Below are positions 1 through 6,651 of a stretch of DNA of 13,653 nt, one piece after another. The position numbers and the translations under genes were made by a program. How positions within the stretch are numbered: position 1 is the first letter of the stretch; the number at the start of each line of letters is the position of its first letter. Under the pieces are notes generated by a model, which saw only the letters and a program-made list of their open reading frames with translations, was not told the origin of the DNA and searched no databases. Origin of the DNA: Actinomycetes bacterium (lineage in GTDB: Bacteria; Actinomycetota; Acidimicrobiia; Acidimicrobiales; CADCSY01); the NCBI GenBank assembly GCA_025464025.1, contig JAODBP010000272.1, forward strand, positions 1 through 13,653, in the 5' to 3' direction.

Positions 1-27
1 GGTGGCTGGAGAAAACCGGTCGAGCAC
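1..27 (-). CDS. 5' end of a probable Lhr-type DEAD/DEAH helicase (partial)
   Basis: Only the first nine codons are inside the window, reading V/M-L-D-R-F-S-P-A-T from a GTG at 27-25. This resembles the N-terminus of actinobacterial Lhr-like superfamily 2 helicases, which often begin MLDRFSPAT followed by a Trp/Phe-containing segment. That match is from memory of the family and rests on very few residues. An in-frame stop (TAG at 39-37) lies just upstream, so GTG 27 is the only usable start. A TAGCCT hexamer ends exactly six bases before it, as expected for a leaderless transcript. The gene is divergent from the PAC2 gene. If the assignment is right, the product is an ATP-dependent 3'-5' DNA or RNA:DNA helicase acting in repair. 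If not, it is simply an unidentified minus-strand gene start. Confidence 0.45.
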
Positions 28-39
28 CCTGACAGGCTA
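28..39 (-). promoter_or_regulatory. Leaderless -10 element for the minus-strand gene at 27
   Basis: On the minus strand TAGCCT (39-34) is followed by six bases (33-28) and then GTG. This places the hexamer at -12 to -7 if transcription starts on the start codon. A TTGTCT at 60-55 could be a -35 element, with a short 15-base spacer. The same TANNNT spacing recurs before other genes in this window. Confidence 0.45.
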
Positions 40-81
40 CGGCGACGGTGTGACAGACAACATGCGGAACTTCCGGCGCCT

Positions 82-97
82 GCTTGCTATAGTAAGC
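82..97. promoter_or_regulatory. Imperfect palindrome centred on CTATAG, possible operator or bidirectional -10
   Basis: GCTTGCTATAGTAAGC is a 16-base palindrome with one mismatched pair. It sits midway between the two divergent gene starts. It reads TATAGT (88-93) on the plus strand and TACTAT (94-89) on the minus strand, so it could serve as a -10 element in either direction or as a dimeric regulator site. No good -35 element is visible on either side, so the promoter reading is tentative. Confidence 0.35.
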
Positions 98-102
98 GTC
101 AC

Positions 103-155
103 GTGGGAGGCGGCGGCCGGTCGACTCCCCCCCTGTCCGCCGGCCGCCCTCCCAC
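103..155. repeat. Large GC-rich inverted repeat (16-bp stem)
   Basis: Bases 103-110 pair with 148-155 and bases 113-120 pair with 140-147. This gives 16 base pairs interrupted by a two-base bulge (111-112), with a 19-base loop at 121-139. No T-run follows on either strand, so it does not look like an intrinsic terminator. It lies between two divergent genes, where a terminator would not be expected. Confidence 0.7.
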
Positions 156-185
156 TGTCAATTTGATCGCGGAGGCGGCGGCCGG
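106..185. repeat. 15-bp direct repeat competing for the same hairpin partner
   Basis: GGAGGCGGCGGCCGG occurs exactly at 106-120 and at 171-185. Both copies are complementary to the segment around 140-152. The second copy can form a 13-bp stem (178-185 with 140-147, and 171-175 with 148-152) that excludes the first hairpin. The second copy also falls between the proposed -35 and -10 elements of the PAC2 gene. Confidence 0.6.
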
Positions 186-200
186 CTGTAGGTTCGGGTG
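163..200 (+). promoter_or_regulatory. Probable leaderless promoter of the PAC2 gene
   Basis: TAGGTT at 188-193 is followed by seven bases and ATG at 201, or by four bases and GTG at 198. TTGATC at 163-168 could be the -35 element, although the 19-base spacer is long. No Shine-Dalgarno sequence lies at a normal distance from either start codon (the GGAGG at 171-175 is too far away), which supports leaderless translation. Confidence 0.45.
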
Positions 201-1037
201 ATGGAGATCGTCCGATGGGAACGGCGGGTACAGCTGCGGCGTCCCATCCTCATCGCCGCCTTCGAGGGCTGGAACGACGCCGGTGACGCCGCCTCCACCG
301 CGGCCCGCTGGCTCCGCGACCGCTTCGCCCCGCGGGTCTTCGGCGAGATCGATCCCGAGGAGTTCTTCGACTTCACCGCCACCCGCCCCCAGGTGCGCAT
401 CGACGAGGGCGTCCGCCGCATCGACTGGCCCCTCACCGAGCTGAGCGCCGGCGCCGAGGCCGGTCGCGACCTCGTGGTCGTGCTGGGTTCCGAGCCCCAG
501 CTGCGGTGGCGCACGTTCTGCGACCAGGTCGTCGGCGTGGCCAAGGAGGTCGGGGCCGAGCGGCTCATCACCATGGGCGCCCTCCTCGCCGAGGTGCCCC
601 ACACCCGCCCCACCGCGGTGATGGCCACCGGCGACGACACGACGTTCGGGCTCACGCCGTCGCAGTACGAGGGCCCCACCGGCATCGTCGGCGTGCTCCA
701 CGACGCCTGTCTGCAGGCCGGGCTGCCCTCGGCGTCGCTGTGGGCCGCGGTGTCGGCCTACGTGCCCGGTGCCCCCTCGCCCAAGGCGGCGCTCGCCCTC
801 GTCGAGAAGGTGGGCGAGCTGCTCGAGCTGCCGATCGTGGCCACCGACCTCGAGATCGCCTCGGCCTCCTACGAGCGCCAGGTGAGCGAGGTCGTGACCG
901 ACGACGAGGAGATGACCGAGTACGTCGAGCGGCTCGAGGAGCGCTACGACGACGACGACGGCGTCACCTCACCGGCCTCGCTGGTCGAAGAGGTCGAGCG
1001 CTTCCTCCGCGACCAGCGCCCGCCCGGCTCCCGCTAG
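201..1037 (+). CDS. PAC2 family protein
   Basis: The product is 278 aa from ATG 201; a GTG immediately before it at 198 would add one residue. The N-terminus (IVRWERR, then ILIAAFEGWNDAGDAAS) and a middle section with GALLAEVPHTRP, TGIVGVLH and SASLWAAVSAYVPGAPSPKAALAL are characteristic of the bacterial PAC2 family (DUF75), also annotated as an ATP-grasp-like or proteasome-assembly-chaperone-like protein. In eukaryotes PAC2 helps assemble the 20S proteasome; the bacterial role is not established. The C-terminus is acidic (a run of four Asp near residue 252) and ends in a short helix of the FLRDQ type. An upstream in-frame TAG at 189-191 fixes the start. The gene is divergent from a probable helicase gene, and its stop codon overlaps that of the converging peptidase gene. 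Family assignment is firm; function in this cell is unknown. Confidence 0.88.
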   Translation: MEIVRWERRVQLRRPILIAAFEGWNDAGDAASTAARWLRDRFAPRVFGEIDPEEFFDFTATRPQVRIDEGVRRIDWPLTELSAGAEAGRDLVVVLGSEPQLRWRTFCDQVVGVAKEVGAERLITMGALLAEVPHTRPTAVMATGDDTTFGLTPSQYEGPTGIVGVLHDACLQAGLPSASLWAAVSAYVPGAPSPKAALALVEKVGELLELPIVATDLEIASASYERQVSEVVTDDEEMTEYVERLEERYDDDDGVTSPASLVEEVERFLRDQRPPGSR

Positions 1038-2458
1038 GGCTTCACTGCGCCGAAGCGGGCCAGCACGGCCCGGGCGTCGGGGAAGACCGCCCGGACCGCG
1101 CTGACGAGGGTGTCCGGGGTGGCCACGCGGTAGGCGTTCGTGGCCACGTAGTGCCGGAGGGCGCAGTCGACCTTGACCGGGTCGCCGAGGGCGGCGAGCG
1201 CCTGGGTGCCCTGCACGTAGACGCCGACGTAGTACGACGACCGCCCCTCCCAGTACGTCATCGGGAGGCCGGTGCGGCCCTTGGCGTCGGCCGGCACGAC
1301 CCGACTGGTGAACGTGGGCAGGTTGCCGAGGAAGCGGGCCTCGGCCCAGGTGGCCAGGCCCTCGTCGAGCCAGGGGTCGCGGCCCTGGTCGTCGCCCACC
1401 AGGGCGTAGAACCACTGGTGGCCGATCTCGTGCGGCGTCGTTCGCCCGCCCGTGCCCGGGCCCTGCATGACGTGCGACGGGTACTCGATGCCGCCACCGA
1501 GGTTGGGGGTGATCGACAGCGTGTAGACCGGCCACGGGTACGGGCCGAAGCGGGCCGAGAAGTCGTCGATGACCCGGACGGCGGTGGCGAGGTAGGCCTT
1601 CGGGTCGTCGGCCACGCCCTGGTCGACGCCGACCGTGACCCGCACCGGGCCGGCCATGGCGGTGGCGGTGCGCAGGTGGCCGACGCTCACCGCGACGTCC
1701 CGCATGGCCGTGGCCTGCCAGTGCCCCTTGCCGTCGGGCACGCCCGAGGCGAGCACCTGGAGGTCGGGCGGGGTCGTGATCGTCACGGCGAAGTCGGCCG
1801 TCGGCGCCGTCGACGCCTCGGCGAAGTTCGTCGTCGGAGGCTCGAGCGCCCAGCCCCGACCCGGCTCCCACCCGAGGATCGGGAAGAACGAACCGAGGCG
1901 CACGGCGTCGCCCGTCCGCGAGATGCGGTCGGAGGCCGAGCCCGGCAACCTGAGCTTCCACGGGAGCCGGGCCGTGACGCTGCGGTGGGCGGCGAGCGTG
2001 CGCCCGAGCGGCACCACCAGCGTCGTCGGGTTCGGGAGCTGCCCGGGCTTGGGCGCCCCGCCATCGATCGACACCGACCCGACGTCGAGCCGGGCACCGG
2101 CCTGCTGCAACTTCGGGCCGTTGGGCCAGAGGCGGAACACGAGGTGGTCGGTGGGGAGGTCGGGCGTGAACCGCACCGACACGTCGCCGGTCACCACGCC
2201 CTTCGCCGGCTGCACGTCGACCGTGAGGGTGTAGCGGGGGCGCTCGGGGTCGGGCCCGACCCGCGCCGGCACCGCCGGGCAGACGGTGGTGGCCGCCATC
2301 GCGGCGACCGGTGCGACCGCCGTCGTGGTCGTGGTGCTCGTCGACGTGGGGGCCGACGACGCCGTGGTCGTGGCGTCGCGCGCCGGCGCCGCCCCGTCGC
2401 TCCCGCCCGCGCAGCCGGCGGCGAGGACCCCGAGCACCACCAGCGCGCGCCACCGCAT
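1034..2458 (-). CDS. M1 family metallopeptidase lipoprotein
   Basis: The product is a 474-aa secreted zinc peptidase. The signal peptide MRWRALVVLGVLAAGC has two Arg, a hydrophobic core and a lipobox (LAAGC, Cys16), so the protein should be lipid-anchored on the outer face of the membrane. A Ser/Thr-rich, probably unstructured linker spans residues 30-48. The catalytic domain has HEIGH (343-347) followed after exactly 18 residues by Glu366 in WLDEGLATWAE, the M1/gluzincin pattern. GGGIEYP (321-327) takes the place of the usual GxMEN exopeptidase motif, with Met-Glu-Asn changed to Ile-Glu-Tyr. The N-terminal half (residues about 75-265) fits the M1 beta-sandwich domain. The chain is much shorter than full aminopeptidase N (about 850 aa) because the C-terminal domains are absent. 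Substrates cannot be predicted. The gene is divergent from the 157-aa protein gene, and its stop overlaps the PAC2 stop within a CTAG. Confidence 0.88.
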   Translation of the reverse strand: MRWRALVVLGVLAAGCAGGSDGAAPARDATTTASSAPTSTSTTTTTAVAPVAAMAATTVCPAVPARVGPDPERPRYTLTVDVQPAKGVVTGDVSVRFTPDLPTDHLVFRLWPNGPKLQQAGARLDVGSVSIDGGAPKPGQLPNPTTLVVPLGRTLAAHRSVTARLPWKLRLPGSASDRISRTGDAVRLGSFFPILGWEPGRGWALEPPTTNFAEASTAPTADFAVTITTPPDLQVLASGVPDGKGHWQATAMRDVAVSVGHLRTATAMAGPVRVTVGVDQGVADDPKAYLATAVRVIDDFSARFGPYPWPVYTLSITPNLGGGIEYPSHVMQGPGTGGRTTPHEIGHQWFYALVGDDQGRDPWLDEGLATWAEARFLGNLPTFTSRVVPADAKGRTGLPMTYWEGRSSYYVGVYVQGTQALAALGDPVKVDCALRHYVATNAYRVATPDTLVSAVRAVFPDARAVLARFGAVKP

Positions 2459-2474
2459 GGCTCCATGGTGGCAG

Positions 2475-2490
2475 TCGGTAGGGTCGCGGC
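2475..2490. promoter_or_regulatory. Divergent promoter region with overlapping -10 elements
   Basis: Only 32 bases separate the peptidase start (2458, minus) from the GTG at 2491 (plus). TAGGGT at 2479-2484 ends six bases before that GTG, a good leaderless arrangement. The minus strand reads TACCGA at 2480-2475, sharing the same central TA, and is a weaker -10 candidate for the peptidase. The two genes may be transcribed from one bidirectional element. Confidence 0.4.
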
Positions 2491-2964
2491 GTGGCCGACC
2501 TGGTGCCGACGTGCGTGTGGCGGGCGACCCCTGAGCTGGTGGTCGCCCTCGACGACCGCTTCGGCGAGCCGGTCGATGCCTACGTCAACGGCTCCCAGGT
2601 CTGGCTCCGCGACGACGGGCCGGGCGACATCACGCTCGAGTGGCGGCTCCACCCGGTGCCCGGGTTCGAGCGGCCGGCCACGCTGACCACCTACGACCTC
2701 TTCCCCACGATCGCCCTGGCCGTGGCCCGGGGCGAGGAGCCGGTCGCACCGGTCGAGGCGCTGTGGGACGGCCTGGAGGTGTTCGCCGCCTACGGCGACG
2801 AGGCCGAGCCGGCCACCCTCGCCGCCGCCGCCACCGAGGCGCTGGGCCTGACCCCCGACGCAGCCGGCCTGGCCGACCACGCCCGCATCGGCGACGAGTG
2901 GGAGCGCACCGGCGGCCGCATCTCGATCATCGCGTCGCTCCTCGACCAGCTCGAGGGCGAGTAG
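2491..2964 (+). CDS. Unrecognised 157-aa protein
   Basis: The reading frame is open with normal high-GC codon use from GTG 2491. The start is supported by a TAGGGT -10 hexamer six bases upstream and by the close divergent peptidase start. The protein is acidic and soluble, with no signal peptide or membrane segment. The first 70 residues look like a small beta-rich domain (alternating hydrophobic strands such as VDAYVNGSQVWLRD and ITLEWRLHPV). The second half is helical and alanine-rich, ending in IIASLLDQLEGE. I do not recognise a family and assign no function. It converges on the VOC gene with no intervening bases: its TAG is immediately followed by the VOC stop codon on the other strand. 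Confidence 0.75.
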   Translation: MADLVPTCVWRATPELVVALDDRFGEPVDAYVNGSQVWLRDDGPGDITLEWRLHPVPGFERPATLTTYDLFPTIALAVARGEEPVAPVEALWDGLEVFAAYGDEAEPATLAAAATEALGLTPDAAGLADHARIGDEWERTGGRISIIASLLDQLEGE

Positions 2965-3336
2965 CTACTCCGGCACGTGGCAGACCGCTTCGACGTTGTT
3001 GCCGTCGGGGTCGCGGACGAAGCCGCCGTAGTAGCCGGGGTGGTACTCCGGCCAGACGCGCGGCTCGTGCAGGACCTCGGCGCCGGCGGCGCCGGCGGCC
3101 GCGACGAAGGCCCGCACCGCGGCCCGGTCGGGCGCCACGAAGGCGATGTGCGACTCACGGAAGCCCTCGCCCGTCGAGCGGGGCCCGACCCAGAAGTCGG
3201 GCTTGTCGCCCACGCCGAAGCCGACGACCTCGCCGAAGTCGAGGATCCGCCCGCCCCCGAGCGGGGCGAGCACGGCATCGTAGAAGGCGACCGACGCGCC
3301 GACGTCGGCGCATTGGATCGACAGGTGGTCGAGCAT
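2965..3336 (-). CDS. VOC (glyoxalase/bleomycin resistance) family protein
   Basis: The product is a 123-aa single-module vicinal-oxygen-chelate protein. It begins MLDHLSIQCADVGASVAFYDAVL and ends with the typical FVRDPDGNNVEAVCH strand. His4, His63 (in ESHIAFVA) and Glu116 (in NNVEA) sit where the family's metal ligands normally lie. Such proteins act as glyoxalases, dioxygenases, epimerases or antibiotic-binding proteins, and the sequence does not allow a choice. A strong Shine-Dalgarno sequence, AGGAGG (3349-3344), lies seven bases before ATG 3336; a GTG directly before the ATG is possible but less likely. The start overlaps the stop of the upstream Nudix gene by one base (TGATG), so it is the last gene of the long minus-strand run. 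Confidence 0.88.
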   Translation of the reverse strand: MLDHLSIQCADVGASVAFYDAVLAPLGGGRILDFGEVVGFGVGDKPDFWVGPRSTGEGFRESHIAFVAPDRAAVRAFVAAAGAAGAEVLHEPRVWPEYHPGYYGGFVRDPDGNNVEAVCHVPE

Positions 3337-4013
3337 CACGGACCCTCCTCCTGCTCCCACACCGGGTCGCGTGGGGCATCGAAGAACACCGGCACATCCT
3401 CGCCCCGCAGGGCGGCGAACACCGTGGCCCACTGCTCCCGGCCGGCCAGCGGCTCGGGCATGGCGTCCTCGCCGAACCAGCCGACGTCGCGGCACTCCTG
3501 GGGGTGGGCCTTCAGCTCGCCGCCCACGGCCGTGCACAGGAACACCAGCGAGTACAGCGGGATGCGGCTGAAGCCGGCCCGGAGGCTGTCGAGCACCGCG
3601 ATGAGGCGCGTCGGCACGCAGACGATGCCGGTCTCCTCCAGCACCTCCTTCACCGCCACCTCGGCCGGCGAGTAGCCGACGTCGGCCCACCCGGTCGGGT
3701 AGAGCCACACGCCCGAGTCGGACCGCTGGATGAGCAGGATCTCCCCGGCGTCGTTGCCGACCACGGCCCCGATGCCGACCTTCGGCGTCTGGTAGCCGGG
3801 CACGCCCCGCCCGACGTGCTTCATCCACTCCTCGACCAGCTCGTCGGTCGAATACGACCGGCCGGCGGCCACGCCGATGTCGGCGGCGATGTGGAGGATC
3901 TCGTCGAAGCGCTCCGCCTCGTAGGGGTTGTCGGTGAAGCCCAGCCCGGTGCGGGCGATGCCGGCCAGCGCCTCGCTCCACCGCAGCAGGTCCTGCGGCG
4001 TCACCTCGCTCAC
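3336..4013 (-). CDS. Nudix hydrolase with N-terminal nucleoside-diphosphate-X hydrolase domain
   Basis: The product is 225 aa from GTG 4013. Residues about 8-65 form the helical domain seen N-terminal to some Nudix enzymes (PF12535-like, with LLRWSEALAGIARTGLGFTDNPYEAERF). The Nudix domain covers about 77-210. The Nudix box begins at Gly108 (GWADVG) and continues through Tyr114 to KEVLEETGI (122-130). The first box Glu is Tyr114 and the Arg of REVLEE is Lys122, variations I recall as common in this subfamily, while Glu123, Glu126 and Glu127 are kept. Members cleave nucleoside diphosphates linked to another group, such as ADP-ribose or nucleotide sugars; the substrate here is unknown. The GTG overlaps the glnD stop by four bases (GTGA) and the stop overlaps the VOC start by one base, implying co-translation with glnD. 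Confidence 0.87.
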   Translation of the reverse strand: MSEVTPQDLLRWSEALAGIARTGLGFTDNPYEAERFDEILHIAADIGVAAGRSYSTDELVEEWMKHVGRGVPGYQTPKVGIGAVVGNDAGEILLIQRSDSGVWLYPTGWADVGYSPAEVAVKEVLEETGIVCVPTRLIAVLDSLRAGFSRIPLYSLVFLCTAVGGELKAHPQECRDVGWFGEDAMPEPLAGREQWATVFAALRGEDVPVFFDAPRDPVWEQEEGP

Positions 4014-6313
4014 AGGCTGAGCTGGTGGAGGATGGCCCGCTCCAGCTCTCGGACGTGGTCGCGGTCCTCGATCTTCGCCCCCGCCGAGGTGCGGACGTAG
4101 AACGAGTCGACGACCTCGTGGCCGAGCGTGTCGACCTTGGCCGTGCGGATGTCGAGGTCGAGGTCGGCGAAGGCCCGGGTGATGCGGTAGAGCACGCCGA
4201 GCCGGTCGGGGGCCCGGACCTCGACGATCGTGCTCGTGCCCGACGCCGTGTTGTCGACCCGCACGCTGGGCTCGGCCACCAGCCGCATGGCCGCCGGCAT
4301 GCGCCGGCCGGTGCGAGCCCGTTGGGCCAGCCGGGCCTCGATGGCGAGCTTGCCGTCGACGGCCCGCCGCACGTCGGCCACGACCTCCTCCCAGTCGACC
4401 TCGCTTCCGCCCGAGCCGACCCGGAACTGCGACGCGGCCATGCCGTTGGCGCCGCCGGCCTCGGCGGCGAGGACGGTGAGGCCCTTGAGCGCCAGCGTGC
4501 CGGCCACCCGGCTGAAGAGGCCGGGCCGGTCGGTGGCGACCACGGTGAGCTGTGGCGCGTCGACCCGCACGACCGTGCGCCCCTGGTCCATCAGCGTCCG
4601 CACCTCGGGGCCGGGGAAGGCGTCGTCGCGCACGAAGTCCTCGGGCTCGCCGCCCCGGAGCACGTGGGCCGTGCGCTTCACCAGTTCGTGGACCAGCTCG
4701 GCCTTCCACGGACCCCAGGCCGAGGGCCCGGTCGCCATGCTGTCGGCCTCGGTCAGCGCCGCCAGCAGCTCGAGCGTGGCGAGCGACCCGGCGGCGTCGG
4801 CCACGCCCTGGATCACCGCCGGGTCGGCGAGGTCGCGGCGGGTGGCCACGTCGGGCAGGAGCAGGTGGTGGCGCACCATGGCCTGGAGCACCTCGACGTC
4901 CTCGGGCGGAAGCCCCATGCGCTCGCCGATCGTGCCGACCAGCTCGATGCCGACGACGGTGTGGTCGCCGGGGTAGCCCTTGCCGAGGTCGTGGAGCCAG
5001 GTGCCGATCAGGAGCAGGTCGGGGCGGGCCACCGTGTTGGCGAAGCCGGCCGCGTTGGCCGCCGCCTCGCACAGGTGGCGGTCGACGGTGTAGCGGTGGA
5101 GGGCGTTGCGCTGGGGCCGCGACCGGACCGGTGCCCACTCGGGCAGCACCCGCTCGAGCAGGCCGCGCTGGTCGAGGCTCTCGAGCACGGCGATGGCGGC
5201 GTGCCCGGTGCCGAGCAGGTCGACCAGCGCGGCGCGCGCCGCGTCGGGCCACCGCTCGTCCAGGGCCGGGGCCCGGTCGGCCAGCAGGTCGAGCGAGTCA
5301 CGGTCGATCGGCATCACCGAGTTGGCGGCGACGGCCCCGGCCCGGAGCACGAGCGAGCGGTCGGCGAAGTCGGCGTCGGCGTCGACGTGGATCTCGCCGT
5401 CACGGAGGACGAGGCCGGCACCCACCGAGCGCTCGCGACGGAAGGCCCGCCCGAAGTGGTTCCGGAACGACACCATCTCCCGGCGCCAGGCCTCGTCGCT
5501 GATCCAGGCGACCGTCCGGCCGGCGGCCGAGACCCGGGCCATCAGGGCGTCGGCGTCGGCATCGCCGAGCGCGGCGGCGACCTCGTCCTGGCGCTCGAGC
5601 AGGAGGTCGTCGGCGGCCCGCTTGGTCAGGCGGTGGAGGGCCACCCGCACGTCGAGCAGGGCGTCCTCGGCCTCCATGAGCTGGGCGGCATCGCCGGGCA
5701 GCATCACCGGCCGGGTGGCCTCGGCCCAGCGCAGGGCGTGGATGTCGCGCAGGCCGCCCCGACCCTCCTTGAGGTCGGGCTCGAGGAGGAACGCCACCTC
5801 GCCGGCCACGCCGTGCCGGGCGATGAGGCGGGCGTGCAGGGTGTCGAGGAAGCGGACACCCTTCTTCCGCCACCGGTCGAGGGCGGCGACGATGAAGGCG
5901 TCGGCCACGGCGGCGTCGCCGGCGATGCGGCGGGTGGAGATGGCGGCCGTGGCCGTGTCGAGGTCCTCGGCGATCATGGCCAGGCCCTGCTTGGGCGTGC
6001 GCACGGCGTGGCCCAGCTTCAGGCCCGCGTCCCAGATCGGGTACCAGAGCCGCTCGGCGATCTCGCCGACGTCGTCTCGGCCCTCGTGGAGGAGCCACAC
6101 GTCGAGGTCGCTGCCGGGGGCCAGCTCCTCGCGGCCGTAGCCGCCGGTGGCCACCAGGGCGAGGCCGCGGGTGTCGCCCCCGGTCGCCTCCTCGAAGAGG
6201 GCGGCGAGCCACACGTCGGTCGCGTCGGAGAGGGCCTTGCACATGGCCCGGCCACGCAGCGACGGGTCGTCGATCACCACCGTGCGCCCGTCGAGCAGGG
6301 CTGCGGCCACCAT
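4010..6313 (-). CDS. glnD: [Protein-PII] uridylyltransferase / uridylyl-removing enzyme GlnD
   Basis: GlnD modifies and de-modifies the PII protein according to glutamine level and so reports nitrogen status. In actinobacteria the modification can be adenylylation rather than uridylylation, and the sequence does not decide this. The product is 767 aa, slightly shorter than the E. coli protein (890 aa). Domains in order: nucleotidyltransferase with GGYGREELAPGSDLD (57-71, Asp69 and Asp71 as metal ligands) and the GlnD-typical EPDLKEGRGGLRD (178-190); HD phosphohydrolase domain with His406, His413, His441-Asp442 and His482-His483; two C-terminal ACT domains (about 588-660 and 697-767) for glutamine sensing. 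The ATG overlaps the glnB stop by one base (TGATG), and an AGGAGG (6326-6321) lies seven bases upstream of the ATG. All catalytic motifs appear intact. Confidence 0.96.
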   Translation of the reverse strand: MVAAALLDGRTVVIDDPSLRGRAMCKALSDATDVWLAALFEEATGGDTRGLALVATGGYGREELAPGSDLDVWLLHEGRDDVGEIAERLWYPIWDAGLKLGHAVRTPKQGLAMIAEDLDTATAAISTRRIAGDAAVADAFIVAALDRWRKKGVRFLDTLHARLIARHGVAGEVAFLLEPDLKEGRGGLRDIHALRWAEATRPVMLPGDAAQLMEAEDALLDVRVALHRLTKRAADDLLLERQDEVAAALGDADADALMARVSAAGRTVAWISDEAWRREMVSFRNHFGRAFRRERSVGAGLVLRDGEIHVDADADFADRSLVLRAGAVAANSVMPIDRDSLDLLADRAPALDERWPDAARAALVDLLGTGHAAIAVLESLDQRGLLERVLPEWAPVRSRPQRNALHRYTVDRHLCEAAANAAGFANTVARPDLLLIGTWLHDLGKGYPGDHTVVGIELVGTIGERMGLPPEDVEVLQAMVRHHLLLPDVATRRDLADPAVIQGVADAAGSLATLELLAALTEADSMATGPSAWGPWKAELVHELVKRTAHVLRGGEPEDFVRDDAFPGPEVRTLMDQGRTVVRVDAPQLTVVATDRPGLFSRVAGTLALKGLTVLAAEAGGANGMAASQFRVGSGGSEVDWEEVVADVRRAVDGKLAIEARLAQRARTGRRMPAAMRLVAEPSVRVDNTASGTSTIVEVRAPDRLGVLYRITRAFADLDLDIRTAKVDTLGHEVVDSFYVRTSAGAKIEDRDHVRELERAILHQLSL

Positions 6314-6651
6314 CAGATGGCCTCCTCGTCGAGCTCGCCGGTGCGGATCCGGATCACGCGGTCGACCTCACTGATCCACACCTTCCCGTCGCCGATGCGA
6401 CCCGAACGGGCCGACGTCACGATCACGTTGGCCACGTCCTCGGCGTCGTTGGCCTCGCACAGCACCTCGATGCGGGTCTTGGGCACCACGTCGACGGTGT
6501 ACTCGGTCCCTCGGTACACCTCGGTCTTGCCCTTCTGACGGCCGTAACCCGACGACTCCGTGATCGTGATCCCCTTCACCCCGAACGCGGCCAGGGCATC
6601 CTTCACGTCGTCGACCTTGTGGGGCTTGATGACGGCGGTGACGAGCTTCAC
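6313..6651 (-). CDS. glnB: Nitrogen regulatory protein PII (GlnB/GlnK)
   Basis: The product is exactly 112 aa, the normal PII length, starting at GTG 6651 (M/V-K-L-V-T-A-V-I-K-P). It has the T-loop signature YRGTEY with Tyr51, the residue modified by GlnD, and the C-terminal signature region around TSARSGRIGDGKVWI (residues about 80-95), which forms the ATP and 2-oxoglutarate site. PII trimers integrate ATP/ADP, 2-oxoglutarate and covalent modification state, and block the Amt channel when nitrogen is plentiful. Adjacent glnD and the nearby amt fit this role, and by context the protein could equally be named GlnK. The start overlaps the stop of the oxidoreductase gene by four bases (GTGA). 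An AAGGG a few bases upstream is a modest ribosome-binding site. Confidence 0.96.
   Translation of the reverse strand: MKLVTAVIKPHKVDDVKDALAAFGVKGITITESSGYGRQKGKTEVYRGTEYTVDVVPKTRIEVLCEANDAEDVANVIVTSARSGRIGDGKVWISEVDRVIRIRTGELDEEAI

Noticed and set aside
30..56. TGACAG repeated at 30-35 and 51-56 (21-base spacing)
   Set aside because: Two helical turns would suit an operator, but six-base repeats are too short to stand alone without conservation data.
103..155. The hairpin as an intrinsic terminator
   Set aside because: There is no T-run on either side and it lies between divergent genes, so no transcript needs to end there.
99..701. Minus-strand open frame of 200 codons antisense to the start of PAC2
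   Set aside because: It has no motif, is Gly/Ala/Arg-rich, and lies opposite a well-supported PAC2 gene.
506..2686. A long plus-strand open frame (726 codons) crossing PAC2, the peptidase and the 157-aa gene
   Set aside because: It is rich in Arg, Gly and His with no recognisable motif and overlaps three genes with clear family features or signals. It is an artefact of GC-rich third positions.
3336..5252. A GlnD-frame-shifted fusion with the Nudix hydrolase (638 codons)
   Set aside because: The part upstream of 4013 is a shadow of glnD. The Nudix gene has its own GTG overlapping the glnD stop, and both proteins are complete.
4025..6538. An 837-codon plus-strand open frame antisense to glnD and glnB
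   Set aside because: Its composition is that of a complementary-strand shadow and it has no motif, whereas the minus strand encodes intact GlnD and GlnB.
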